64,000 bases of DNA from Sarocladium kiliense (taxonomy: Eukaryota > Ascomycota > Sordariomycetes > Hypocreales > Sarocladiaceae). The notes below the pieces were generated by a model, which did not search any database, had not been told where the DNA came from, and saw only the letters and a list, made by a program, of their open reading frames with translations. The DNA lies in NCBI GenBank assembly GCA_030734395.1, contig JAUZTG010000048.1, positions 124,001 through 188,000 of the forward strand, read 5' to 3'. Shown here one piece after another: positions 1 through 10,587 of the stretch (position 1 is the stretch's first letter; each line of letters starts with the position of its first letter). Both the position numbers and the translations under genes were made by a program.

Positions 1-826
1 GATTGCTGCGTACTCTCCGGGCACCTTTTTGCCTGTCACAGCGACTTTCTTCATGTTCTATCTCTACGTGAGTATCTGAGCCATCTGTCTTGAGACAAGT
101 TCAGGGCTAATAGTAGGTCAGGCTGCTCCGAGTGTCCGCATGGGTGCTCTAAGCGATCTGCCGGTAGTTCACATTGCAACGCACGATTCATTCGCGGAGG
201 GTCAAAATGGCCCAACTCACCAGGCTGTTGAGCTCGATTCACTCTATCGTGCAATGCCCAACCTTGCCTACATTCGCCCGGCTGATGCAGAAGAAGTTAT
301 TGGGAGCTGGATGTTGGCTCTCGCGAGTCGTCATGGACCGACTATGCTATCATTGGGTCGTGATCCTGCCGGAAGCAGAATCCCAGGCACAGACAGACAC
401 AAAGTGGGCAAAGGGGCTTACATCGTCCATGACGTTGGTAAGCCGCGGCTGATATTGGTCAGCTGCGGCACAAATCTTCCTCACACGGTCTCAGCTGCTG
501 AAGCTCTATCGGAGAACGGGATTCCAACTCGGGTCATCAGTGCACCGAGCCTGAAACACTTCGATTCGCAGCCAGAGGAATACCGCGACACAATCTTCCC
601 AAAAGATGGAACTCCGATTGTAAGCGTAGAGGAGTACGTTGCGACAACGTGGGCGAGATACACAACGGCTAGTATTGGAATGACGAGCTATGGCTACTCT
701 GCCTCTGGGCCCAGTAATTACAAAAGGTTCCGCCTGGACAAGGACGGCATAATGCTTCGAGTCGAGGCATATCTTAAGAATCTGGGGCAACAGAATGCCC
801 GCATCAAAGGCTGGCAAGCTATATAG
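1..826 (+). CDS. Transketolase-like enzyme, 3' part only
   Basis: This is the C-terminal part of a thiamine-diphosphate transketolase or dihydroxyacetone-synthase-like enzyme, which moves two-carbon ketol units between sugars. Exons are <1..67 and 122..826; the gene begins left of the window. The 54-nt intron (GTGAGT...CAG) joins in frame. The visible protein has the pyrimidine-binding domain with the family's THDS-x-x-x-GQNGPTHQ-x-VE stretch and RPAD, then the C-terminal transketolase fold, and it ends in GWQAI. The EGQNGPTHQ wording resembles DHA synthases, but the C terminus is not a classical peroxisomal SKL/NKL signal. It lies 449 bp upstream of a same-strand sugar-acid-type SDR, which suggests a carbohydrate role. 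The family call is firm; the substrate is unknown. Confidence 0.88.
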
Positions 827-1275
827 TGTTGGTCGATTGAATCCGAGACGTGTCCATGGAGATATCCGCTGCCATGAGCGATTCATGTACATGCGTATAT
901 TGTGCATATCTGGAACCGGGAAAGATGCCTCCCATCTGTATCAGCTCACGGCACTCGTGTAAGCCGGCCCGACGTATCAGAAATGACTGACATGCACAAT
1001 GAAGTTTTTGAACCCCTTTGATGATCTTATTTCCCGGCTGCCATGTACAACAAGACGTTGGCAGGCCGAAAAGATGCCGCCCGAGTCGGTGCAGCATCGA
1101 ACGACTTACATGTGGAACTAACTCGCAGCTCCGCTGTCGGCGTTACAACCACTCGCCGTTCCCACATCCGACTCGCTCTGACATAAAACCGCACACTGGA
1201 CGCGAAGCAGTCGTCCTGCAATAGGGCCGTGTTTGTTCTCCGTCCTCTTTTCAGAAGCACTCATCTCCATACACG
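827..1275. other. Intergenic, transketolase 3' end to SDR promoter
   Basis: No gene is supported here. It holds the 3' flank of the transketolase-like gene and the presumed promoter and leader of the SDR at 1276. Short open frames on both strands lack family features. Confidence 0.6.
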
Positions 1276-2201
1276 ATGGACCTTTTCAGAATAGATGGAA
1301 AGACGGCGCTTGTAACCGGGGGAACAAGGGGGATCGGAGCTGCCATGGCGATTGCGCTTGCAGAAGCGGGTGCGGACATTATCCTGGTCCAGGTAATGTT
1401 CAATCTATACGCGAGCAACCCTTGAAGCTGACGACTTGTACCTACACAGAGAGCCGAAGCGCGATCTGATGCGCAGAATCAGATTGAAGCCCTTGGCCGC
1501 AGATGCACTACCTACATCGCAGACCTCTCATCCCGCGCCTCTAGCCGGGATATCACTCCCAAACTCACCGAATCACATCGGATCGATATCCTGATCAACA
1601 ACGCCGGCATCATGAAACGCCACCATGCAGTCGACTTTCCAGAGGAGGACTTCGACCAAGTCATGGAGGTGAACTTTAACTGCACTTTCTTCTTATGTCA
1701 AGCTATTGGCCGATACTGGATCGAGAACAAGATCAAGGGAAGGTTGATCAACACGGCAAGTCTAGCGACGTTCCAAGGCGGTGTCCGAATGGCTGCCTAT
1801 TCAGGGAGCAAGGGCGCCGTGGGCCAGTTGACCAAGGCCTTGAGCAACGAGTGGGCTCAGCACGGCATTCGCGTGAATGCCATCGCACCTGGGTAAGACT
1901 AATTCAAAGATCATTGGAAGGTAGGCTGAGACTGACAACGGGCTCTAGATATATCGCGACTGACATGAACGTTGACACACGGACAAACCCTGACCAGACA
2001 TACTACGATAGCATCACCACTCGCATTCCAGCTGGTCACTGGGGTGAGCCAAAAGACTTCAAGGGCCCAGCCGTCTTCTTGTCCTCTGAAGCTAGCTCTT
2101 ACATCACCGGCGAGACTATTGTTGTGAGTGAATCCGTCATTCTTGTTGACTGGCAGACCACTGAACTGGATTAGGTTGATGGAGGATGGATGGCGAGGTG
2201 A
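1276..2201 (+). CDS. Short-chain dehydrogenase/reductase, gluconate-dehydrogenase (KduD) type
   Basis: This is a classical SDR, probably an NAD(P)-dependent sugar or sugar-acid oxidoreductase. Exons are 1276..1392, 1450..1892, 1949..2123 and 2175..2201; all introns are GT-AG and phase-consistent. The protein opens MDLFRIDGKTALVTGG with the TGGTRGIG cofactor motif. It then has NNAG, the catalytic Ser in NTAS, the YxxxK active site (YSGSK), the APGYIATDMN segment and a C terminus in VDGGWMAR. This pattern matches 2-deoxy-D-gluconate 3-dehydrogenase/gluconate 5-dehydrogenase-like proteins, although such names are unreliable for fungal paralogues. It follows the transketolase-like gene on the same strand, consistent with a joint carbohydrate pathway. 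The last coding exon is only 27 nt. Confidence 0.9.
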
Positions 2202-3049
2202 GGCGTAGGAGTGAAAGATGTTCGGTAGAATTTTATGTTAGAACCATGCCAGGTAGTCTCCAAGGTAGTATGAAACAAGTGGTCTGACATACTCCCCGAG
2301 AATGCAGTACAGTCATACTAGAAAGCCTTACCCTACCCGAGCCCTGAGCATTGATGAGCCTCACCGCAGATAACATAGTCATCATACGAGTGACTTGAAG
2401 CACTTGTACCTTGATGACACATAATTTAGTAACCTTCAACTATTCAATCTGAAACTGATCCTACGGAACTGCATGGCTGACTTGGATGAGGGCCAGCATA
2501 TCGCACCTTGGGAATGAACTTGCGCCCCGCCCCCCTCGCACTGCGAGATAACAGCTCATTATCGCTACTGGAGGCAGTTAGTTGATTTGCAAAGATCCGA
2601 CTAAAATAGCGAAGTTGCGTTAAGCCTTGTCGGCGTTTCGGCGTTTTCCCCTCTCACTATCTCTTGGCGGCCTTACGACAGTCACCCAACATCTCGGCAC
2701 AAACGTCATTTACCCAGTGCTCGGAATCTCGTATTGTGACTTTTAGTAGACTCTCGTCTAAGGATCTGAAGATTTCGGCTTCTCCGGTGGTTCAGAGGCA
2801 CAAACACCGGCAAAATGTCCGAGGAATGGTCATCTAGGGTCATCTTGAGAGATCCTACCACGAGGAAAGCCACAGAGAACACTACTGATCAAGGACGGAG
2901 CATTGTGAATGTTGCCAAGAAGCGAAGTAGCGACACCGGATATAGTGTCCATAGCCTCTCTGCTCCTACAATCATCGAAGTTCGATTTAGCTATGTGCAG
3001 GCAACTCGTCGAATGACACAAAGGAATCAGAAGCCCCGCGTTCACTGCT
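2202..3049. other. Intergenic between SDR and amine oxidase
   Basis: No family-level gene was recognised. An 88-codon open frame from the ATG at 2815 to 3081 lies in the leader of the amine oxidase and overlaps its start in another frame. It could be an upstream ORF or a chance frame. Confidence 0.5.
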
Positions 3050-4551
3050 ATGGACACCACGACCACCAAGAAGGAAGATGATTGCACCGTAACCATAGAG
3101 GTCATCATCATTGGAGGCGGATTGAGTGGCTTGCAAGCTGCTGTGGATCTTCAAAATGCAGGCGTTGAATGTATTGTGCTTGAAGCTCGAGGTCGCATTG
3201 GTGGCAAGACTCGGTCTGTTAAACCAGACGGCTGCCCTGGCAAGCTGGAGTATGGGGCTGCATGGACGAACAGCGAGAACCAACCCAGAGTTCTTAGCCT
3301 TGCTAAAGAGTTGGGCATCGACATGATCCCGCAGAACATTGAGGGCGATGTTGTGATCGAAGGAAATGGGCGATTTCGCTATGGTGGACTACCTTCTGTA
3401 AGTTGTAACTCGGACAAATGCCAGTCCCTGAACGTCCAAGCCTCTGTGAAGTACTGACATGAATTAATCTTAAGATTCCAGAAGAGGACAGAGAGAGCTA
3501 CAAAAAGGTCATAAATGGGGTTGAAAGCCTCTGTCATACTGTTGACCTCGTCAGCCCAGCCAGCTCCCTTCCAAGCTATGGAGAAATGTCCGTGGACGAC
3601 CTTGGCGTCTCTCTGGGGGCAACACCGGTGGTTCGCAAATTTGTCAACCTATGGACCTGCGCAATGCTAGGAATAGCCTCTACGGAGATCAGCGCCATCT
3701 ATTTTCTGCATTACTGCCGCTCAGGCGGTGGGCTTCTTCAGATGCGATCGGATGCCACAGGCGGAGGTCAGCACCTTCGATTCAAGTCGGGCACGCAGAC
3801 ACTTTGTCTAGGACTCTGGCAAAGGCTGAAGACTGGCAGTGTCCAAATTTCCTCCCCGGTTGCAAGGATAGAACAGCGATTTGACTCTGGGTGTACGGTA
3901 ACGACACGCGACGGCCGAGTCTTCCGCAGCAAGAAGGTTGTGTCTACTGTACCAACCACCATCCTCAAAGACATAGCTATTTCGCCACCGCTCTCGATAG
4001 ACAAGCAATGGCTCATTTCGGAGAGTCGCCTGGGATTCTATGCCAAAGTTCACCTTGTCTATTCAAAGCCATGGTGGCGTGATGCCGGTCTCTGCGGTCT
4101 CTCGCAAGGTTTTGACGGCCCTGTGTCCATTACGAGGGACACATCTATCGATGCCGACAACTTCTTCGTCTTGACTTGCTTCATTGTCGGGGATAGTGGA
4201 CGAGCTTGGGCACGCAATCCATCACAAGGTTCTCGTCTCCAACAGGTCTTGGAGCATGTGGACAGAATATACGGTCGGACCTGTCCCACACCAACAGGGG
4301 CTTTCGATCAGATCTGGAACGAAGAGGAGTTCTCACAAGGGTGCCCATGCCCGGTGGTTCCTGCGAGAGCGTTGCAAGCACTGAGTCGCGACGGGTGGAG
4401 GCCCGAGGGCCATTTGCATTTCGCAGGAACGGAGATGAGTACAGTCTGGAAGGGATACATGGAGGGAGCCTTGGTGTCTGGTGCAAGCGTTGCAGAAGAG
4501 GTGCTGGAGAGTCTGAGACCGGGAAGGCAAGCGACAAGGTCAAGATTGTAG
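3050..4551 (+). CDS. Flavin-containing amine oxidase (MAO-N-like)
   Basis: This is predicted to oxidise amines to aldehydes or imines with FAD and O2. Exons are 3050..3397 and 3475..4551 (intron GTAAGT...TTAAG), giving 474 aa. An N-terminal dinucleotide fold carries GGGLSG (G22-G27) followed by the LEARGRIGGKTRS segment that contacts FAD. The C terminus carries the second FAD motif, HFAGTEMSTVWKGYMEGA, where amine oxidases have the Trp/Tyr aromatic cage region. I see no mammalian-type cysteine for covalent flavin, which agrees with non-covalent fungal MAO-N enzymes. It ends in a basic tail without a clear peroxisomal signal. The start was chosen because the Rossmann motif follows within about 20 residues. 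An upstream in-frame start was not found. Confidence 0.88.
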
Positions 4552-5311
4552 TCAATTCTGGATGCTGGGTCAGATGAAGTAGAGTCGAAGGCTTGCACGG
4601 AGCGGACATCAGACGAGCTGGCCGCCGTTGCACCGTTGCAATCGCATACCCACGAGCCAAAATCGCCAGCACGCCATCTAATTACTCCGTCGCTCACTGA
4701 GTTCCAGAGGCTAAGCTTTCTTCGCATGCAGGGCTCTGCAGCTCAGCTCGTTCAGCCGTTAGTACAACTAAGCCAATCGTGGCGCTGCGAGCACACATGA
4801 CGGCCTCGTCAGCGTGCCGGTATCCGACTCGTGGCAAGGGGCAGTGAATTCAGGCAACCCTCTCGACAGGCTGATCCCCAGGCAGGTCCCCTAATAACAA
4901 CCATTGTGATGGCGTCAGATGGAGCACCTGGTTGTAGTGTGCAACCACCGCAGTGACTGCGCCACTGTAGCTACTAGTGGACGACCTGCCGTCTATTTTA
5001 GCTGTGACGCGAAGCAACCAGGGAGGCCAATTAAGCGTAAGCTGCCTCCCGCGCCTCGGCCTAGCTACACCCTGGGCTGGGAGCAGGACCTGTCTGCTCT
5101 CGCTGGAGTGACGGACAGATATATATCGCTCGTGACGATCACACTCTGCCCTGACTTCCCCATTCCTCTTTCCAGCACCTCATTGAATCCTTCAAATATC
5201 ACCTCTCTCGCCACGAAATACTGACGCATACTCTTTTCGCGATCAGAAACGCCTCGAACATCGCTCAGCACACCCGAAGCATCCGACACCACATTCAAGG
5301 AATTCAGCAGC
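4552..5311. other. Intergenic; promoter and leader of the glycine-zipper gene
   Basis: No gene is supported. The right end (about 5130-5311) is C/T-rich and resembles a fungal transcription start and 5' leader for the gene at 5312. Open frames on the minus strand here are antisense to that gene. Confidence 0.5.
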
Positions 5312-6162
5312 ATGTCTGCGAACGATTACTACAACGGCGGAGGCGGCGGCTACGGCCAACAGCCGCACCAAGGCTACAACCAGCCAAACCAAGGGTATCC
5401 TCCTCAGCAGCAATACCACAACGACCAACAACAACAGCAGCAGCATAGCTATGGTTATCCCCAGGTGAGTTGAGACGCAGGCCTCTAATCATCAAGGCAC
5501 CTCGGGTCCAACCCCACACTAGCCAAGCGATCGCCTCCATCCGACCGCATTCATGCATCTCTCGGCACCCAAACTGACATTCTACACCACAGCAACCTTC
5601 GTATCAACAGCATGAACACCAAGGTTATCAGCCTCCTCAACAACCCTCCTACGCCGGCCAGCAACAGCCCTACTACCCTGACAACCGCAGTACTTCCCCA
5701 TATCCTCCCCAGAACCAGTACCAATACCCACCCCAAGGCGGTCAGCCGGGCTATCCTCCCCAGCACGGCGGTGCACCACCACACTACCCTCCTGCAAACA
5801 ACCAGTACGGCGACCACCAACCTGGTCAAGAAGGTGATCGTGGTCTCGGCGCCACGCTCCTAGGTGGCGGCGCGGCAGGCTACGCAGCTCACAAGTTTGG
5901 CGGCGGCGCATTGGGCACAGTAGCCAGTGCAGTGGCTGGAGCGATCGGTGCAAACATGCTCGAGAACAAATTTGAGTAAGTTTCTAACCCTTGCCTGCGC
6001 TTCACTTTCAACCAATTGTGGATGCGGAGCTAATGAGACAATCGCAGGGGCAAGAAACACAAGAAGGACAAGAAGGACAAGAAACACAAGGATAAGAAGT
6101 ACAAGAAGCATCGCGGCGGCGGATCATCAAGCAGCAGCAGCGATAGTTCTGACTCGGACTGA
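5312..6162 (+). CDS. Gln/Pro/Tyr-rich glycine-zipper (2TM-like) protein with Lys-rich tail
   Basis: Function is not established. Exons are 5312..5464, 5593..5975 and 6048..6162, giving 216 aa. Residues 1 to about 135 are low-complexity Gln/Pro/Tyr/Gly (repeats such as QGY, PPQ, GYPP). A glycine-zipper stretch of roughly 40 residues follows (GATLLGGGAAGYAAHKFGGGALG... ending in MLENKFE), the pattern of the Rick_17kDa_Anti/glycine-zipper 2TM family. The last exon encodes a block of repeated KKHKKDKK-type lysines and then a Ser/Asp tail (SSSSDSSDSD) that looks like a casein-kinase-2 substrate. Proteins of this layout are common and uncharacterised in Pezizomycotina. The first two splice junctions are in frame, and the third fits phase exactly. 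Confidence 0.85.
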
Positions 6163-7662
6163 TAATATGCGTTGTTTCTTTTGTCGTCATCTTCACCTGG
6201 TTGCTTTTAAACATCAGTGCGCGATGCCTCAGCTCGGTCCACAGATCGAACAAGGTAGATTTGCGCACCAGTATATTCATGAATCTGCGATTACTTCTAG
6301 TGCTTACAGTCACGCCATCGTCCACTGCCCCACGGCTCCTGTGTCGGAAGCAGATCGAAAGTCGAAATGGAATCAGTCAAACCGATTCTTGAGCCTGCCA
6401 GCATCAACGCCATTGTGAGATGCGTCGGCAACTCCTGCTCCTTCTCATCATGTATGAATGACCATCCGTGCAAGTAGCAATCGCCTAATCAGCTTAGGAC
6501 CCAAATGATGGAAATTCAAAGATAGTGCTTCGGTCATCCGAAGTCCCAACATGTCCCCCAACCAAAGCCGCTTCTGAATTGGTGGCAAGAAGCACATTCC
6601 GCCCTGCAGTCCACATTCAAAGAACGGAATGGCGCTGGACAAGGGTAGCCAGACGCTGCACTGAGCTCCCGTCCGAGGGTCAACTCAGCCTGATGTTAAC
6701 AATAGGCAGCGATGCTGGATATGTACTGCGGTGCTTTATTGAGCACGGACCTCAAGCTTGTGTTTCTGTGTTTGTCCAAACTTGAGGGTTGGCACCATCA
6801 CCCTCAAGCCCTTGAGCGAGGGCCTTTTAATATCATCTAGTATTAATTGCAGCCTATGATTTATCGTCGACGTGACTATGCGTGCACATGAGGAGGAGCA
6901 GATGGTCCCATGCTTATTACTGATCTCTTCATACTGGCTAAAGCACGCAACGAAGATGGCCAGCTTCCCCCATTGAGCAGAGGTTGCTCACTGTCTACCT
7001 ATGCTCGCAGGCTTCCTGCCCTCGTTGTGAGCCGTTGTACTCGTTGTCCAGGTGGCGTCTTGATGTGGTATGGTCGCGAGATCCACTGATTATCATCTGA
7101 AATGTACCATGAGAAGCGCACTAGAAACGCTTCAATGACACCATTCTTCATCGAACCCTGTCAACACATTCATGGCATGCGCGATAATGATGAGACCACA
7201 TAAAAAGCCTCCTTTTTTTTCTGATATTCTGGACTGGTGGTACTAGAAAGCCAAGTCCTAAAGATACTTTGCCATCATATCCAATGCGAGGCAGCCACTA
7301 ATTCAAAGCGCCTCGTCGTCTTTGAGCGAAAAATATACAAAAAGCAGGAACATTGTCAGGCGAAAACAATGAGTGATACTATGATTTACATGAAACAAAG
7401 CGGCTCTAAAGGAAAGCTTTCGTTCTGTTTTACAAACGACCCCGGTATGCAAGATACTGGTGCAATGAGTAGCCTCTACATAAGGCACCCCCGTCCTCGT
7501 CGAAGTCACTTTAGGCAGTATCACCGAAGCCTGTTAGAACCCTTGAATTTCGTTCCAGTCTTCATCACTGAGTCACGACCGATTGAAGGATTCTTGACAA
7601 TTTACTTAGCAACTCGATCTCACGGTAAGTTGTAAAGTCGGTGCAGTACTTTACCACGAAAA
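6163..7662. other. Long intergenic region without a supported gene
   Basis: About 1.5 kb follows the glycine-zipper gene. A 132-codon open frame (7237-7635, plus strand) has no recognisable domain and only a weak context. I see no RNA gene or repeat array here. Confidence 0.5.
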
Positions 7663-7893
7663 ATGTGCCGGGTTATCCTCACGCATAAGAATTGTGCGGC
7701 GTGTGGGTGGGATCCCCATCATGGCAAGGGAAAGCAGCACTCGGAGCTCTGTGTAGCAGCACTGGCTCAGAAACGAGACAGCCTCGGGCTTTGTCCTTTC
7801 TACTGTAGTCAAGATCACGTACATGAGAGGATTAGCAGGTCAGACTGTGAAAGTTGCATCAACCGCGGCCTCGAACAGTATGTGAAGAAGTAG
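7663..7893 (+). CDS. Small cysteine-rich protein (76 aa), possible MC-x(n)-CG-type fungal orphan
   Basis: This is a single open frame of 76 codons starting MCRVILTHKNCAACGW and carrying eight cysteines: C2, C11, C14, C30, C44, C48, C61 and C64. The pairs C11-x2-C14 and C61-x2-C64 could bind metal. It has no signal peptide, so it is not an obvious secreted effector. Many filamentous fungi carry short intracellular proteins that start MC.. and have a conserved CG(H/W) and spaced cysteines; their function is unknown. The ATG context (cgaaaaATG) is acceptable. The evidence is the cysteine spacing only, so this may be a chance frame. Confidence 0.45.
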   Translation: MCRVILTHKNCAACGWDPHHGKGKQHSELCVAALAQKRDSLGLCPFYCSQDHVHERISRSDCESCINRGLEQYVKK

Positions 7894-8300
7894 GATGCTT
7901 CACGGACCGGGGGGGGGGGGAACTGACATGATATCATGTAAGCAGCAGATCCTTCAAGAGGGGAAAAGAAAGATTCTGAACACCAAAAATTGCTCTTAAG
8001 GTAAACCCATCTAATGGAGCATTGCCAAAGTGTGATTTAAACCTGTTGATGGATGCCCTAATATAGTCATGACTCTCTCGAACTGTAGCATAATTAACCG
8101 CAAATTGAACGAAGCTGCAGTCAACCTTACGCCAAGCAATCCAAATTTCCACGGCAACAGGACAGATAACTACAGTAAATATTACACACTTCTCATCAAG
8201 TAGGGGACAAGACTCCCTGAGCTAGCCGCCGTGTCAAAGTGTCGAAGAGCACAAGACCACTTGCGCCAGCAGAATTGCACCACAGGCGAAGTCGGGCGTG
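7894..8300. other. Intergenic, 3' flank of regulator gene
   Basis: Apart from the G run this segment holds only the 3' flanks of the small plus-strand frame and the minus-strand regulator. No domain-bearing frame is seen. Confidence 0.5.
7909..7920 (+). repeat. Homopolymer of 12 G
   Basis: An uninterrupted run of 12 guanines lies 16 bp after the stop codon of the small Cys-rich open frame. It is unusual in this window and prone to length error in sequencing. Confidence 0.95.
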
Positions 8301-9981
8301 CTATCCAAGATCTGTGCGCCCGATTGCGTGGTTAGAAAATTGCCGGTTTGCCCACGTAGCCTCAAGATCATTGCGGAATCGGAAGATCTGCGCGAAGCCG
8401 ATCTCATCCCACCTTTGCTGCATATCCCTGCGCACGACTTGCTGGTCCTCCAGGCTATCCGTGAATAGGCCTATGGTGTAAACAGGCCAATTTCCGATAT
8501 AGCACCTGCTCCAGGCCCTGTCTTCTTCGTGTCGCCTAAGTATGCGGATCGCCTTCCTCACCTGCCATGCCTCGCTGTTCGGCAATGGTGGGCCGTTGTT
8601 AACATCATGGTGGGTGAGTTGCTCATACAGAACGGATACAATGATCGCGTAGAGCCGTTCGGCATCCCTGTAAATCTGTTGCGATTCCTCGACGGTTTTC
8701 TGCCAATCATCAAGATCAAGTTCAGATTCGACAACGACGAACTCATCGGAAAGCAGCGCAGCCTCCCAGTCCTCGACCTCAGTCTGCGCTTGCTGGAGAA
8801 CGTCCTGGTCTGGTGGCAGACCACTGCCAAACTGTTGTCGCAGCACCAAGGCAAGGCGAAATAGGGCGGGCGGCACACCGAGAACCGGGCTATCAAGGCT
8901 CATGGGCTGGCCTGGGAAGAAGGCAGAACGGCTCAGCAGATCGTCCGCTCGCGCCCAAAAGTCTGCATCGAAGGCATATACGGTGCCGGCTGGTTCACTC
9001 CACAGGCCTGTTGTGACAAGGAAGATCTGGTATAGCACGCTCTCCACGGCGATCTTATCGAAAGGATGAGTAATGCGGCCATCATTCCTAAGCAGTCGCA
9101 TCGTCAGGATTCGAATGGCTGCGTTCACGTGGATTGGAATGTCTGAGTACGTCCCAAGACCCATGCACTATATCGCCAGTTAGATAAAGTAAAGAAGGTA
9201 GACAAGAATCGCCTTTGGACTAGAAGCTTACACCGTGCAGATACATCAAAATGACAGATGTGAGGAGGCCATTGTCGCCCTCGGGTTGCTTCGTCTGTCC
9301 CAGCAGACCTGATAGCTCCTTGGTCGCGTTGGTGTAGTATGTGATAGGTGACACGGCACTGTCTATGTCGGTGCTATTTATCAGTTGGATGTGAGCTGCA
9401 GAGCACGCCAATGCCGAGTAATAAAGACTCTTGCAAGAGTCCATCAAGGCTTCGATCTCGGTGAGCCAGCTGTTGTAGAAGCTTGGGTGGCAGGAAGGGA
9501 GCAGTAACAAATCGTAGTATCTCTCTACAAAATGTCGCGATAGGACCACGGAAGTGTCACGAGAGATGATGATGAAGGCAGCACCCGATTCGGCTCGAAG
9601 CCGCCCGAGGGAGGTTAGGGACGCGTGACCCGAGTTGACATTGAAACAAGCACCCTTTGAGACCGTCGGAAGGTTCATCGTCTTCAATAGAGCAACCGAA
9701 TCCAATGTGGGACTCTGACTTTGGCTCTGTGAACGTGGTTTGTGCCGCGAATTTTCATGAGACGCGAAGCGACGATCAAGCAGGTCGTGTGATGCAGGCC
9801 ATTCACACTTTCGGGCAGCAAAGCTGCACTCCCCACACGAGGGATGCACCTCATTGCACTTCTTCCTCCTTCGACGGCCTGGGAGCGCCATTAGCAAATC
9901 TCTTTGTCAGTTCTCAGCGACGTTCGGTCACTTGCATGTCAGGCAGCCGGTCTTTGTTCTCAGTCGTGCGCGAGTCGGCAT
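8301..9981 (-). CDS. Zn(II)2Cys6 transcription factor with Fungal_trans_2-type C terminus
   Basis: Predicted DNA-binding regulator of 519 aa. Exons (5' to 3') are 9981..9936, 9878..9232 and 9167..8301. Exon 1 encodes MPTRARLRTKTGCLT plus the first base of the second Cys codon; exon 2 supplies GC and continues RRRRKKC. This gives a perfect C-x2-C-x6-C-x6-C-x2-C-x6-C zinc cluster. The join requires a GC-AG intron (GCAAGT...CCCAG, 9935-9879); no GT donor nearby restores both frame and motif. A Ser/Gln-rich linker and a long helical regulatory domain follow. The second intron (GTAAGC...TATAG) joins YLHG to CMGLGTYSDIP. It lies downstream of, and on the same strand as, an MFS transporter, so it may control that gene or the nearby amidase. 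Confidence 0.85.
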
Positions 9982-10587
9982 CGTGGCGTGCGGGATGGAG
10001 AAGCCTGTTGGACGACGTGGAGCATCCGCGTATTCTGGGACAGCATGATGAACGAGGCGCAATCCGAAAGGACGGACAGCTTGCTGCTTTGACGACCTTG
10101 TATCTGTTGAGGAGGACGTGAGCCCTAGGTCGGCACACCGCGCAGAGCAGAGGACCTCCCTTTCCCCGCGTTGGGGCGCGATACGCTAAGATGCGTTATC
10201 GTGGAAGCCACCTTCGCATCGCCCCAGTGGGTGGATCTTGGATGAACCTGGGCCTCCAGCCTACGGTGGCTTATCTTACCATAAGAGCCATTAAAATGCC
10301 CAAAATTCCGAGTTGCGACGTCGGTGCCTTGTTCAATTTGGCCCCGATCTCTAACAGATCGACAATAGTCTATGCATACAGATGGCTCTAGAATCGCGAT
10401 GGGCTTCATGATCGCTGCCTCAAGTCTTCGGCAAGAGCAGTGACTCTGATGTCGCGTGCAAAGAATAATGTTCTTACAAATATATTTTAACTTATATAAC
10501 ACGTCTATATCCATTCACTCACTCTAGCTTATGGTCCTCTGCTGTAAGCTGCGTAGCTGTATCCCTCGAACCGACGATGGACCTCCC
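9982..10587. promoter_or_regulatory. Promoter region of the regulator at 8301-9981
   Basis: This 606-bp gap lies between the 3' end of the transporter and the 5' end of the regulator, both on the minus strand. It must carry the regulator's promoter. No further gene is supported. Confidence 0.45.

Noticed and set aside
2815..3081. 88-codon frame as the true N terminus of the amine oxidase
   Set aside because: It is in a different phase from the oxidase and no intron was found that joins it to the FAD motif. It is retained only as a possible upstream ORF.
7237..7635. 132-codon plus-strand frame
   Set aside because: No recognisable motif and no supporting splice or promoter pattern.
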